Assembly: GCF_018812025.1 (NCBI RefSeq)
Contig: NC_063044.1
Span: 40,449,243 to 40,513,242 of the forward strand
DNA: 64,000 nt
Direction of reading: 5' to 3'
Source: Megalobrama amblycephala
Taxonomy: Eukaryota; Chordata; Actinopteri; Cypriniformes; Xenocyprididae
The number at the start of each line of letters is the position of its first letter. The stretch's first letter is position 1. Both the position numbers and the translations under genes were made by a program. A model generated the notes under the pieces. It had not been told where the DNA came from. It saw nothing but the letters and a program-made list of their open reading frames with translations, and did no database searches. This document shows positions 1 through 12,594 of the stretch, piece after piece.

Positions 1-1495
1 TCGTTCGTTGTTTAGCATTCTGGAATAACGTATGTGTCCTTCAGCCACCCTCGGTCCCTTGAGTCCAGATACTGGCAAATATGTGCGGTCCCCCTTCATT
101 CATGTTAGTAGCTTTTCTCAGATAAGGATATGGCCAAAACATCCTTTTTATCCTCCTTAGTCCTGGCTCCCTTACCTTGGACCTTGTTGACTCTAGGGCC
201 ACAATATGGAGCAGCAAAGGCGTAAAAATGCAAAAGGCTGCATTAGAATTTCATGTGAATTCCTTTGCTTCACTGCACAATGCTATTAGGTGTGATTATT
301 TCCACCGTCCAGTGGACGTGCATTTGTCAGACCATCTGTCGATCAGGGTAGCAGGCGCAGCACAAACGCTTATGGCAATATCACTGATATGCCACTGGGG
401 ATAATTTTTTATTGGGTTTTCTTTTGCATTTTTTAAATTACATTTTGCTTCCGATAGTTTGAGAAGTACTTGCATGGATGAATGGCTCCGTTTCTTTGAC
501 ATCAGAGTCCTGGCATGAATTTATCTCCTCCGTAAGCATCCGTAGGCTTCAGAGAGAAAGCATTATCATCAGCCGTCTTGATGATGGCCTGGCTCAGAGC
601 TTGAGAATCGCGTCGCAGGCCACTGGAAGTCTAGCTTTGTAATGATGAGTGTTGTATCAGCAGGCTGCAGATGTTCATCCTGCAGGGTGTCCGAGAAAAT
701 ATAATCAAGCTTCTTATGGCTGCCATAGAGGGGGACAATGTGGCACATTTAAAGCACAATTTCTTAATTATGACCATCCTGGTGACGCTCGCACTGCATT
801 AACCTGCCAGTGGGCCACTCTGATAAAGGACACACTCTGTGGGGGGTTACAGGCCTCTAATGGGGTCTTTTTGGCTAACCTTTCTTGACCAGCTGTAGGA
901 GTAAAAACACATTCTCATGATCATTAATGTAGGACTTTTCAGATGTAAATTCAGAGCGAGTGAGGCCGAGATTTTTTTTCTGTGAAGTGCCAGCTCGTCT
1001 AGGTCGTTACGAGGGTGGGAAACAATGTTTTGGAGCACATTAAGAGCCCAGTGGACACGGTTGTCCTGTTGTTTGTTCATTCTGCTAATGTTCCCGCTCA
1101 TTGTGCTCCTCGCTGGTGTTCGAGAAAGAAAGTCGCAGCACTCTTGTTACTACGCTTTTCAATTAATCCATTAGCAGTCTGTGCAGTCGAGCAAAAAGAT
1201 TGCTTAAAATAGGCCTACTGCTCTAAGATATGTAGACAGTGAAAAAGCATATATGTAATAAAGACAAGTTTTCTCTGCTTTAGTAGTGCATGAAAAAGAT
1301 TATACTCTTAATGCTGACCATCATTTAGCATTGTGATAGCAGATCAGAGCACTTGTCAACTTTTGACAAACTGTTTAATTGATGCAGGCATGCTGGAAGT
1401 GCAGGAAGCTGCTGATATTCTGAGGAATCACAAGCTTTTTTGCACAGTCTGTACTGAAATGTGCAAAGAGTACAACTTTGTTTAAATGGAGCAGT
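1..1495. other. Repeat-poor noncoding DNA
   Basis: I recognise no gene, RNA or transposon here. Open frames are short (84 codons or fewer), overlap on both strands and match no family I know. The complexity is higher than in the repeat-filled stretches that follow, so regulatory noncoding DNA is possible but unproven. Confidence 0.4.
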
Positions 1496-1529
1496 CTCAT
1501 ATATATATATATATATAGGAATAGTTTTT

Positions 1530-1935
1530 GAATAGTAAAATGGGGTATTTTAAAAGAGAAAGGATTTTAAAACTGCTCACCAAGACTGCATTTATTTTGA
1601 TAAAATACAGTAAAAACAGTAATATTGTGAAATATTATTACATTTTAAAATGTCTATTTTTATATATTTTAAACTGTAATTTATTTCTGTGATGGTGAAG
1701 CTGAATTTTTAGCATTATTGCTCCAGGCTTCAGTTTCACATGATCCTTCAGAAATCATTCCAATATGATGATTTGCTGCCCAAGAAACTTATTACGTATT
1801 ATTATTATTATTTTTTTTTGGATTCTTTGATGAATAAAAAACTTTAAAAAAAACAGCATTTATTTGAAATAGAATATTTTACTGTCACTTTTGATTAATT
1901 GAATGCATCCTTGTTGAATACAATTTTCATTCATT
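1530..1935 (+). repeat. Dispersed teleost TIR repeat, family A copy 1
   Basis: Contains the hallmark blocks of a very common fish repeat: CTCACCAAGACTGCATTTAT, TTCTGTGATGGTGAAGCTGA, CACATGATCCTTCAGAAATC and TGCATCCTTGTTGAATA. Related blocks recur in this window near 9460, 26645, 36415, 43021, 54606 and 57405, which shows directly that it is dispersed. Complete copies are expected to end in a motif like AAGTTTGGGGTCAGTAAG; both ends are eroded here. An (AT)n run precedes it at 1499-1517. It has no coding capacity. It is probably a non-autonomous DNA transposon; the superfamily is not assigned. Confidence 0.75.
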
Positions 1936-2411
1936 TTTTCCTCCACTTGAAAATAACCAATGAAACTTTGCTTTAGTCGCCACCATCTTGGAAATGGTGC
2001 TGTTCTGGTAGTTATTTTATATTTATTAAAAAATAACTACAATGATGATGTATATTTCTTGTATCTTTTATGCTGATATTTTTAATAGTGACCTTTTTTT
2101 CAGAACATTAGAAATCAATTACTTGCTAAACACTGTAAGCCATATAAAATAATGGTAGCTTACTCAAAAAGCTTCATTGCAAGTAGTTTGAAGCTCATTT
2201 CAAATTGGACATAATAAACAATAGAAATGTTGTCTGATGGGGTGAATTGATAACTTGGTAATTATTTCATCCCATTATCCCATTACCACCAGCATGACCA
2301 TTGTTTGGACCACATGATTAACCATGGGTTAATAATCCAGTGAATTTGAAGGCACTGTATCCTCTCATATGCCATGTAAGAGAACACAACAGTAGATGCC
2401 TACTATATTTA

Positions 2412-2562
2412 CCCCCGGTTTCACAGACAAGGCTTAAGCTAGTCCCAGACTAAAATGAATGTTTCAGCTGTTTTAACTGAAAGTTAAACTTTTTTTTCTA
2501 AGCTACTTAAATGTCCTAATTAAACTAAGGCCTAATCTAAACCCTGTGTATGAAACCAGTCC
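2412..2562 (+). mobile_element. MITE with CCGGTTTCACAGACAAGG ends, copy 1
   Basis: Starts with CCCGGTTTCACAGACAAGGC and ends with a diverged inverted version (CCCTGTGTATGAAACCAG). A second, better-preserved copy lies at 21723-21954 with the same start and an inverted end CCCTGTCTGTGAAACCGGGC. The shared interior includes AAGCTAGTC(C/T)CAGACTAAAATG and AGGCCTAATC. The two copies and the terminal inverted repeats are visible in the sequence. It has no coding capacity. Confidence 0.8.
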
Positions 2563-4090
2563 ACAGACTATTAACTCTTAAATTTTGCAATATTTATTTT
2601 GCTTTATTTCGGTCATTTTCTGACAAAAAAAGAGGTTCTTCCTTCCTTACCTAGACAAAAGTCTTGGTTTAGAAACATATTTGAATATTTTCAGAATCTC
2701 CCTTATTTGTGATGGCAGAGAGGCAGAGGAATACTTTTGTTTTTCAGAGCTGTTATGCTATGCACAGAAATCATGTGACATTTTTGATTTATGCACAGGT
2801 GTTGAAGTTGAGAGATAGCGACAGAGCCTACTCCGTATAATTAATTCTCTGCACAGTTCAAGCACCTTCCGTCGTCATGCCTAGCACTGCTCTCTCTGGT
2901 TGACCCGTGCTCTGCTCCTCTTTCACATTATTACTCTCCGGCAGTGGCGGCAGAGGTGGAGCCACTGACCCAGCATCCGTGCTGCTGACATGTGCTGTGA
3001 GATTATGGCATGCAACATTATTTGAATTAGGCGTAGTGAATATCTTAATAACCCAAAATGGTACGACACGTCTGAGCGTGGCGCGCACAGGAGCGTGACT
3101 TTCGTGCATGCATCTGTTCGTAAGGAAATCCAATTATGCGTGTGTGCAGTTGTGAGTGTGTGTTTCTGGGGATTTGTATACGCCACTAGGTCTGAATGTT
3201 ATGTGTCAGATATGGCTGGTTTAGCCCCCGGTGTGTTGTGCACTGCTACATGTCCAGACTGACAGAAATATGTTTTTTTTGTAGAAACATTGAAACTGAG
3301 AGGCAATAAAACAATTGCACTCAGTGATTGATAATACCTTCCTCTACGACAGTGATTCCCAACCAGGTGTACATGTACCCCAAGGGTACTGAAGCAGCGT
3401 CCATGGGGATTTGGATAGATTTCCGTTTTGCTTTGTTAAACCTTTTAAAACAGAAATGACTTTAAAATAACAACATTAGGGCTATAACATTAGGGCTATC
3501 ATTTGTCATAGTATTTTAAATTATTCTGTTCTTGCAATGGATATAGCCTTTGGTGTTAAAAGATAAACAATATTAGGGCTGTCTGTAGATTAATACTGTA
3601 GAACCTTGATTATTCTTAGTATTTTTTTTTATAGTTAATTTAAGGAAGGAAAACAAAATAATGTGTGCAGGTTTTAAAAATGTTTTAATGTTTATGTATA
3701 ATAAATAAATATAATAAATTCCATTTTATTTAAAAAAAATAGATTAAAAATGAATGAATCACGACTAGTATTCGCTGGGTCACATGACTATAAATAATAA
3801 AATTACTTCCTTGAAGTGACCATCGCATGTACCCTTTGCTAACGGCCTTGTGGAAGGGCCCTTCGTGAAGGGTTTTAGTTGTTAACTTTCAACTGGAACA
3901 ACCCTACAATTGGCGTCCCCTTCTCAAGGGTGCAAATGGGAATTTGCCAGTGGTGCGCTCTTTCTTAGCGTCATTTTCATTCTCTGGGGAAATGTCTGAG
4001 TATGTATGAGTAAACATACTCTGTGTTGGCTGAACTTAGTTTCTGAATGAGTTTTTGGAGCCAGCATACCTTGCTTGTAAGTTAAGATTT
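2563..4090. other. Noncoding stretch with weak repeat traces
   Basis: No gene is supported. The 63 to 91-codon open frames at 2858-3186 overlap on both strands and look like chance. A fragment near 3350-3410 (GTGATTCCCAACCAGG) resembles the end of a dispersed repeat, and a similar trace lies near 13845-13880 (GGGAACCACTGTGCTAAGG). The stretch 3810-3950, with a self-complementary GAAGGGCCCTTC, may be another small element. Confidence 0.35.
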
Positions 4091-4114
4091 ACTCTCGGTT
4101 AATCAACCGAGAGT
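4091..4114. repeat. Perfect 10-bp hairpin
   Basis: ACTCTCGGTT at 4091-4100 pairs perfectly with AACCGAGAGT at 4105-4114 across a 4-base loop. No T-run or gene context suggests a terminator. It may be the relic of a foldback element. Confidence 0.8.
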
Positions 4115-4621
4115 TCAGCTTATGTTTGATGGTAAGATAACAAGGAGAATAAATATGGAGAGCAACCAAAGCAGGTAATGAGGAAGGACAGGTGGGACAA
4201 ATAAACCAATAATCAGATATAAAGAAGTGTGGGGTTAGACAATAGACAGGAGAGCACATGGCACATAGAAACAAACATGATAAGACATGTGCCAGCAAAC
4301 ACAATCAAAAGCCATGTGCATGACACGAACACACAGCCAGTGAGAACACTCATAAGCGAGCGGTGAACTCACAAAAAATAGTGGTAAAAGTAAAAAAATA
4401 AAAAATAAAATTATTAGTAACCAGAATGAAATGAACAGGAATGAACATTGGGTAACAAGAATGTATGTCCACATACGTCTGTGTTTTTATGTGTTTGTGT
4501 ACCTGCTTATCCATAATTGGGGATGAATTTGTACCCAGAAGTGAGCTAAACATGACAAAATATCCTAAAACCTTCTTTTGGGGATGTCCTCCTCATTTGT
4601 AAAAATGCCATGAAGTTTTCT

Positions 4622-4653
4622 GTTAGGGTTAGGGTGTGGGCTAGGGTTAGGTT
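4622..4653 (+). repeat. Short interstitial TTAGGG-like motif
   Basis: Contains GTTAGGGTTAGGGTGTGGG followed by CTAGGGTTAGG. This is about four imperfect vertebrate telomere-like hexamers. It is far too short to indicate a telomere or a chromosome fusion by itself. Confidence 0.6.
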
Positions 4654-5572
4654 ATAATATTTATTACAAAATTTCCCCATTTAGGAAGCACAGTCAAATA
4701 TTTTAAAAATGAATTGCATAATGATATCAATGACAATGCTAAATGATGTCCAGGATTATATAGGATCATGTTTATGGTTTGGTGTCATCTAGATCAGTGG
4801 GAAACACTGCATTTAGATGCCTAAAGTAATAACACTGCACTTCTGATTATATTCAGTAACAGTTTTTAACTGTAAAAAAAGTAATCTGCAGAGTGTGTGT
4901 GGCTGAATATTGCCCTTTAGGGCAGCAGGTGGCTTTTCCCCACAGATGAATTAGTCTGGACATGGTTGTGGTCTATCACATTGCCCGAGCAGGTGTAATC
5001 GCTCTGTTCCCGTGAGCTTCCATGCAAACAGACATTGGGAGGTCCTCCGTTACAGGAGAGATAAAGCAAAATACGATAGATTTCACTGTCAGATGGGTGA
5101 GGAAGAGAAATAGGCGAAGATTGAGACGTGAACACCCTAAGGGCAGCTCAATTATCCAGCCATCAATCAGCTGGGCCCTGATTGGTTGTGTAGACAGGCC
5201 AGGAGTGATACTTTGTGTTGGATCGATGTCCCAGTGGTCTCCCTCTCTCGGTCTTAAGCAGCTATCCCACTCACCAGTTCCCCACACAGCATGTCAGACG
5301 AGGGCTCCTGCTGATTCACAGGTTATTCCAGTCGCGGTGTAAGTCTGCTCCATTATAGAGGAGGGGCAGAGGTGTTTTTATCCTATGACACTTCACACTT
5401 ATGACTTCTTGTTGTAGATCAGCGACTGTCAGTGGAAAGGGTTTACACTTTAAATCCACTTTAAATTTACATTTTTTTTGTAGTTGTGTGTTTGTGTATG
5501 GGAGCTTTTTTTTAAATATATCTTTTTATTCTCTATATAAAAAGATCTCTTTATATAAATAGGCTACATTTT
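4654..5572. other. Noncoding stretch, nothing recognised
   Basis: No family recognised. Overlapping open frames on opposite strands at 4976-5342 (103 and 106 codons) are in moderately GC-rich sequence. They carry no known motif and are most simply chance. Confidence 0.35.
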
Positions 5573-6704
5573 TAGTGAAATGTAATTGTACATGTATTTG
5601 TCCCAAACCGTATGGTACAGATTTCACGGTTCGGTTCATGCAGTTAGACAATGAATACAGTCAGTCACAGGCGATCCTCACTCCAATCCAGAAGGGGGCG
5701 CATGCGGTAATGTATTGAAGCCTAACCACTTTTAACCAGCATCACCAACCAATAATCACAATAGGTCTGTATTTTGTTACTTTCAATAAGAAAGTGTCAT
5801 CTTTAAAATTATGTTGATTTTAAAACAACGCTTTTTGATGTGGCGTAACTAACAGACGCTGTATAGGCACCTCAGTTCAAGCGGCAGCCTGAGTGAATGC
5901 GATCATCCCTTCCTCTTCACTACTAATTACAGAATGAACATGAATGAACATCTGAAGTTATGTTGAAAGATACAGTACAACTTACTGAAACGTATCATGT
6001 CTTGTGTAATCGCTCAATCAGTGTCTCGACCGCGGAAACACATCAATAAAAGAGCTTGCAAACAATGGTCCACAGCTTGTTAGTTCGCTAGAGAAATTAA
6101 CTTTTTTGCTAAATATGCACTATATTAACCTATATATTAATTATATTTCACTTAACCTGTTAGTGATTAAATAATGTATGTTTAAATAAATCCGTCATGA
6201 AAACAAGCTATGACAGCCACTGTGAAAATGATTATATTTCAACAACGAATTGGAAAAACATAATTTTATAATTAGTTACAGAAGTCCGGTTAGTGCAATT
6301 GACATGTTTACATACAATTTTTGTAGTATTATCATTTGAGTTTTGATGATTATATCTAAAAATAAATGCCAACTGAATTTAACAGTTTGGGCTCTGTTGT
6401 TAATTGTATTCATATTTAATTTTAATATTAATATTAATATTATAGTAATATGCAAGTAAGGGCTCCCTATATAGTACACAACAGTAGCAGAGATTTTTTT
6501 TTTTTTTTATCCTTAAGATTTTTTTTTAATTATAATCGAATGAATTTAAAGACAGAGACACAGTTATTTCAGTAAACCAGTTTAATAAAAATAAATAAAA
6601 AAAGTTTAGTTTTCTCACTCTGCTGTACCAAATCCGTACCATACCTTGACTTTAAAACCAAGGTACGTCCCAAACTGTCATGTTTGTGTACTGTTACACC
6701 CCTA
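5573..6704. mobile_element. hAT-like DNA transposon copy, non-autonomous
   Basis: The left part reads ...GTACATGTATTTGTCCCAAACCG... with a nearby CACGGTTCGGTTCATG. The right end reads TTGTGTACTGTTACACCCCTAG. The reverse complement of the right end (CTAGGGGTGTAACAGTACAC) matches a widespread fish repeat that begins TAGGGGTGTAACGGTACA. Both ends therefore point outward from about 5573 and 6704, although the left tip has decayed. The interior is AT-rich, includes a T-run at about 6495, and has no transposase frame. No target duplication can be confirmed. The hAT assignment is from recognition only. Confidence 0.6.
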
Positions 6705-6752
6705 GTAACTATAGTTCCATATAATTAACACACATTCACACATTATGCATGG

Positions 6753-7665
6753 TATATGGGTCAATTTTGTCCAAAGGCCTTAATAATAATAAAAAACAAA
6801 GATATGATATCCAAAGAATGTCAGGTAGTTCAACTAGATCTCTTTTATTGAATCCAAAAGGTTTTAATTATATTTTGATACATATAAAAGGTATTTTAAA
6901 GATTTTGAAGTGTCAAAAGGTCATTCGGTTTAACCGTCAAAAGGCCAATACAGCCATTTCATTTGTGATTAAAATATCTTGAAATGTAATAAATGTATAT
7001 TCTGGCATAATTTTATAACATCATATGTCAACATAGTGCAAAATGGTATTAAAATTATGTGTAGAAATCGTTTGTTATGAGAAAGAATGTCCGAAAAAAT
7101 TATTTCACTGATGTTATTCGGAGTAACCGATATAAAGGGACTATTTTGGATCAAGTCATGTGGTCAGTATCACGTGACAGGACGTGACATCATTCAGACA
7201 CCTGCAAAGGACCACACTGTCATGAAGTAAAGTAACTAACTCTCTTTTAACTATTTAAAAAATTCACATTTTCACTTGTTCATACGCATGTCCCGCAACA
7301 TCAAGTCATTCGGTTCAACCGCTATAAAACATGGTCAATTTTGTAATATTTTAAAAACTTGTACTAAATATAAAATGTTTGATTGTCCTATCTAGATATC
7401 AGCCTGTTAGCATTATTTGAAAATATCATAATTTGGTATAACCAAAAGTGTCATTTGGTAAAACTGAAATTTTGGTTAAACCAAATGACGTTTTTGGTGA
7501 CAAATTTTGTCCATCTTGTAAAAATGACAAAAGCAGTGTTCATTGATTATAAAAACTACATAATCTCATTGTTAACACTTAATAAATCCTCAAAATTAAT
7601 TTGATCTCCATTATGTTTTTGTTTTTTTACACTTTAAAAAACCTTATTTGTCAATGACCCATATA
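6753..7665. mobile_element. TIR element with internal CGGTT/AACCG palindromes
   Basis: TATATGGGTCA at 6753-6763 is the exact inverse of TGACCCATATA at 7655-7665, and weaker complementarity extends inward (TTTTGTCCAAAGG against the inverse of CCTTATTTGTCA). Inside are at least five imperfect palindromes of one type: CGGTTTAACCG (6926-6936), CGGAGTAACCG (7119-7129), CGGTTCAACCG (7311-7321), and TTGGT..ACCAA versions near 7433-7446 and 7471-7485. Several are preceded by GTCATT(C/T). Open frames are short. This is a non-autonomous DNA element about 0.9 kb long; its superfamily is unknown. Confidence 0.7.
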
Positions 7666-9027
7666 TTTTTGTTCTTTATAGTAAAAAGCAATTGTTGTCA
7701 ACTAAATCTCTTTAGTGAACAGCGCCATTAGTGCAAGTGATATTATATAAGTCATTTTTCAGGTTCCATTCAAGTTATTGATCCATTTGGGGTGCTTTCT
7801 TACATGTTAGCTGCCTGTGTAGACCATAGAAACCAGAGCAAGGACGTTTGCGTGATTAATAATGTGGAAATGTGTGAACTTGATGTCACAGGTGATGATC
7901 ACTTTTTCAACAAACATAAAAACTTGCTTTTATATTGCATGTTCATATAGTCTTAAGGAGTGTTACATAATGTGTCAATGGTTCCTATTTTGTTGGGCAG
8001 AACATTCAGTCTTTTCTTACCACTGTTGTCAGATCACAAGTAGCATTTTTTTTTTTTTTTTTGTACATGCAGTACTGAACAAGACTGTAAATTGAATGTG
8101 AATCACACTTGTATTGAAATTCAAAACAAAAGATGTAGACAAACTCATGAAGGAATACAAAAATATGAAAAATACTTCATTTTTTCTGTTCATTCTTTGT
8201 CAGTATATATTGAAGAGTACAAATAATTATCCATGCGAGGTTCTCAATCTTAAAGTGCTTAAGTAGCCCTGCTGCATGTCTTCATTATGTATGATGTTTT
8301 AAAAAGTAATAAAATGATTAAAATAGCCTGTTTTTCAAGCAGTAAACTGGTTGATTTGCCATGGCTCTACTGTGTTCTGCCAAGACTATAGTCCCTCGTC
8401 CATCTCTTAAGCTCAGAAAATGACAGATTTCAAAAAATCACTCTCATGTCCGTTCCCTTTGTACATGACAGGAAGAACATGAGTGTGTTTAGGCCTTAAT
8501 AACATGCTGGGTGCTACATTTGATCAGAGCATCAATTCTGTATTGCCTTCTTATATATTATAAATATATCTTTACATATAAGAATCTATATATAGACCCT
8601 TTTAACCAAGCTTTAATGTAATCACAAACGGTGAGGATGTCTACATACATTAGTCATATAAGCGATGCTTTTAGGTATAAGGTCATGACTCATCAAAGAC
8701 ATCAGGCCAGCATGAAGACCCTTGAAGACAGCTGCTGTAGCTTCAGTGTGAGGTTTTAACAAGGGATCCATCATCATTTCCACCACCATTACCAGCATTA
8801 GAGGACAAAGCTATCTGCAGCATTATAAAGCTTCAATAGTGTTTAATGTAACCCCTAAAATACATGAGAAATGACAAGCAAGGCTCAGTGGTTTTGATTA
8901 AGATTCACTTTGTGGGGACTTTTATCTGCAGCGTAGCATTCAGTTAGAGGTTTAAATGATTTTGGCAGTGATAGAAGGTAGATATGGATGTCATATAAAT
9001 ACGAATCCAGACTTGAGACTAGTTTTT
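7666..9027. other. Noncoding AT-rich stretch
   Basis: No gene or repeat family recognised with confidence. Contains an 18-base T-run near 8047-8063. Confidence 0.35.
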
Positions 9028-9665
9028 ATATACTGTTCAAAAGTTTTAGCGTTTTTGAAGGAATTATCTTGTGCTTATACCCAGTGTTGGGGGTAACGCA
9101 TTACAAGTAATGCGAGTTACATAATCAGATTACTTTTTTTCCAAGTAACTAGTAAAGTAACACATTACTTTTAAATTTACAACAAAATATCTGAGTTACG
9201 GTCTCAGTCTAAGGCTTATTCATTTCACTTTTGCTGTGAAAGAGCCTTTACATTTGCCAAAAATAGAACTTTTTTGTTATAAAAACAAACAAACAGCCTA
9301 GCCCTGATGAGAAATGTAATGCAAAAGTAACATAACACATTACTTTCCATAAAAAAGTTACTAAGTAAAGCAATTAGCTACTATTTTAGGAAGTAACACA
9401 ATATTGTAATGTATTACTTTTAAAAGGAACTTAACCCTTACCCCAACACTGCTTATACCTGCATTTATTTGAACTAAAAAACAATACTAACAGTGATATT
9501 GTGCAACATTATTACAATTTAAAATAAATGTTTTGCATTTGAATATATTTTATTCCTGTGATGGCAAAGCTGAATTTTCAGTATCATTACTCCATTCTTC
9601 TGAGTCACATCCTTCAGAAACTATTCTACGATGATGAATTGATGCTCAAGAAACATTTGTTTCCA
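9028..9665 (+). repeat. Family A repeat copy 2, split by a hAT insertion
   Basis: Family A sequence appears on both sides of an inserted hAT copy. The left part (about 9028-9081) carries TACTGTTCAAAAGTTTTAGC. The right part (9452 onward) carries TTCCTGTGATGGCAAAGCTG, TTTTCAGTATCATTACTCC and GATGCTCAAGAAACATTTGT. Removing the insertion and one target copy rejoins the repeat, so the hAT arrived later than this copy. Confidence 0.75.
9082..9451. mobile_element. Non-autonomous hAT transposon with perfect 8-bp target duplication
   Basis: The 370-bp element begins CAGTGTTGGGGGTAA and ends TTACCCCAACACTG, a clear terminal inverted repeat. It is flanked by the identical 8-bp direct repeat CTTATACC (9074-9081 and 9452-9459). 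An 8-bp duplication is the hallmark of hAT transposases, and the CAGTGTTGGGG end is typical of abundant fish hAT copies. The interior has no transposase frame, so it was mobilised in trans. Confidence 0.92.
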
Positions 9666-11321
9666 TTAGCCCTGGGCCTGGAAAATGTAATGGTATAAGC
9701 GTGAGCAAACCAAGTTAACAACACAGCAACATTACACCACAGTCTAACAACAACAAAAAATCTATATTCTGAAATAGTATTATACACAACAATTAAATAC
9801 TAGTCATAATGCAGAAGCAAGAAACAAAACAATATAATAGAAAACAACACAACAGTAAACAAATGCAAGAGGTGCATTCAAGTGACTTGAGATGCTCGGA
9901 TCATCAGCGGTAGTGCGGAACCGGTTGGAATTGAAAAGGAAAAATAGAAGCCGCTCTTTATTTAGATATTGTCAACTTTTGTTTGCATCGTTAATGCTGT
10001 AATATTGCACCCTCTGGAGCCGGTTAGAGTTCAAAAGATCACATTTCACAATATATCTACATTTGACGGCAGGCGATTAGTGAGGTTGGTTGCCTTGTTG
10101 CTGCTTTTGAAACCAACAGAGCATAAAAGGCAAAAGGCTTGACATTTGATATGATGTTCATAAGTGCTCCTCCGCAATTAACTTGTATCATAGCTGCAGG
10201 TGGTTCGGAAATGTGCCTCTTAACATCCGTAACAATGATATCAGTCGACATGTAATCAGTAATCAGGCCAAATTGTTCTACTAATCAATGCAATATGGAA
10301 GCATGAAGGAGTGTGATTGCGCATAAGGGTTTAAGCAGACTGGTTTGTGAGCATGGAGTGCCTCCTGTTATCCTGCTCATTCACCCTGAGACAGCTGTTA
10401 ACCCAACACTACTGCAGTGGGTGTGTGTTGTCTCATGTTGAATGGCGTTACATATCTTGACTGTGCTTTTCAGGACAGGAAAGTACATAAGAAACCTTGA
10501 TTATGATGAATCATAGTATGCCACTTTTGCAAAAAAGAATGAACGAAACAGTGACATTGACAGGCAAAGAGAGCGAGAGAAAGGATTAAATTACCCTATT
10601 TATGCCACGACACTACCGAATGCTAGATTCTGATTGGTTGGCAGTCATTTTGTTTAATTTTATATATTTGCACCGCTATGAAGTACTTCCAGGTCTTGGC
10701 CCTATTATAACAGAACTTAACATATTCACTTAATAAATATTTAATACTAAATAGGGTTTTTTTTTTTTTTTCCATACATTTTTAACGCATTTTTATTTTC
10801 AATTCATCCGTTGCGTTTAGCTACCAATGGTGGATTGGACTGTCTTTAATGCTTAATGCAAGAAAGTAGTTCTACACACAAGTGCTTTTAAGGACAATAA
10901 CCCGAAAAATGATAAACATGTTCATGTTGTAAATGGGTTGTGAATTAAATTTTAAATAATTCAGCAGTCCATCATCAATTATTCTTTACAGGTATCTCTA
11001 CTTGATTCTGATCAACCGTGGCCAAATATTTTTTGTATAATGTCCACTAATCTGTGCCATTTCTACTTTTGTCTCTCGTATCCTTTCAAAGACTGTCTCT
11101 TTTCATCCCAAGGTAAGTTAAGAGGACTAAAATGGTCTTGAAGTACTTTTATATTCATTTAATGGTGAGCGTAAAACTTTTGTTTTGTAAAACCCTAGTT
11201 GAATCAAGATATATACTGTTGCCTTTTGTTCTTAGACTGGTTGCTTTCTTTGCTGTAATGGACAGTTTGGTAAGTACTGCGTAAAAATCTGGATAATATA
11301 CAGTGATCTGGTCACAGTGAT
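9666..11321. other. Noncoding stretch
   Basis: No gene supported. Sequence near 10605-10650 (GATTCTGATTGGTTGGCAG) and near 11400-11420 (ATAATGACTGGCTGCCTGC) may be the two ends of one old dispersed element; I cannot confirm this. Confidence 0.35.
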
Positions 11322-11399
11322 CGCACAATAAACCCCTTCAGGGTGATACAAGACCTCTTCACGTCAGCCCTGATCACACTGAAGGGGTTTATTTTGCGA
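11322..11399. repeat. 24-bp arm hairpin, likely repeat core
   Basis: The arms are 11322-11345 (CGCACAATAAACCCCTTCAG...) and 11376-11399 (...CTGAAGGGGTTTATTTTGCG), complementary with three mismatches and a 30-base loop. AAACCCCTTCAG pairs exactly with CTGAAGGGGTTT. The form is that of a foldback or MITE core. No gene is adjacent. Confidence 0.75.
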
Positions 11400-12594
11400 T
11401 AATGACTGGCTGCCTGCACGTTATCTCTTAATTATAGAACATTATGAGATTTTCTTTGTTTGACTTCTGTTTAATATGCACTGCAGTTGACTGCTGTATG
11501 CAGGCTGTACTGCGTTTCCAAGGCCACCACTTCCTGTTATTCTCACCTTTTGACAGTTATTGTGATCAGCGTGTCTGAATGCCGCCCTCAGGTCAGCCCC
11601 TCATCTGGCTATATTAACAGTTCGCTTGATGAGACTGGATGCTGAAGTAAGACGGCGCGTCCGTCCTTGTGATTCTGCCCGGCCGCCATTTCATTGCAAT
11701 CACAGCATCCAGTCAAGCCGCATTGGCATTCGTCTAATGCAGCCAGGCTGGCGTTTTCACGTGTGTCAGAGATTCAGTGATGAGCGCAGAGGGCTGCGTC
11801 CCGAGCTTAGCCTTGGAACGTGGCCATATGCCGGTGACGCACAGCCAATTCATTAAAGACTGGCTGTCTGCCCTGCACTCAGTACGCCGGGCGCACCTGT
11901 GTCACTCTGAAGAGGCCTGTGCCTTACTAAGTTGGACAGTCTGGACAGGAGGGATGGAGCCACTCTCACAGTCACTTTACATTTGCTTGTAGCTCACTTA
12001 CACTGATTATCTAAGAGGATTGCTCTGACTCTTTATGCCACTAGTGTTCCTCATAATGGAACCACCATTCTGCTGCATAAGCAAGCCTCAAATGAGGATA
12101 TGATAACATGGACATAATGCTGGTAAAGCCATGTCAGAAAATGTCAAATATTTTGGAATCTTATGGCAGTTTATAGGTTGTTTGCACACGACGTCATTGC
12201 TGCACGCGAAATACGTCTGGAGGGCAAGGAGTGATTTATATAGGAATCCTATCACAAACTCAAAATTCCTATGTTTTGCATTGTTTATGGTTGCTCAAAT
12301 CTATCAAACCGAGAAACCACAATGAGCTTTTATCGTTTATGTAACTTATATTGTTTTTTTACTTTAAAAGTGGTCACCTTTTATAGCGTTTTGTGTCTGC
12401 CGATACTGAAATGAATATGGATACCTGCTTACCTTTTTTTGTTTTTGACTTGATTAAAGAATCACATTCTTCATGGTATCGTTTGCAGGGAAGAGAAGAG
12501 AAGATATTTTATCCCATTGCATTATCATTTGGTGTTTTCACTTCAGTTTTGTAGAATTTCGTTTACAATGTTGATCTGGTTACAGTGAAAACAT
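11400..12594. other. Noncoding stretch, nothing recognised
   Basis: No repeat family recognised. Overlapping open frames at 11626-11992 (76 and 71 codons) in GC-richer sequence carry no recognisable domain. A regulatory element or an unrecognised exon cannot be excluded. Confidence 0.3.

Noticed and set aside
2858..3186. 91- and 87-codon overlapping minus-strand frames
   Set aside because: Same region is also open on the plus strand; no recognised domain.
4622..4653. Interstitial telomere marking a chromosome fusion
   Set aside because: Only about four imperfect hexamers.
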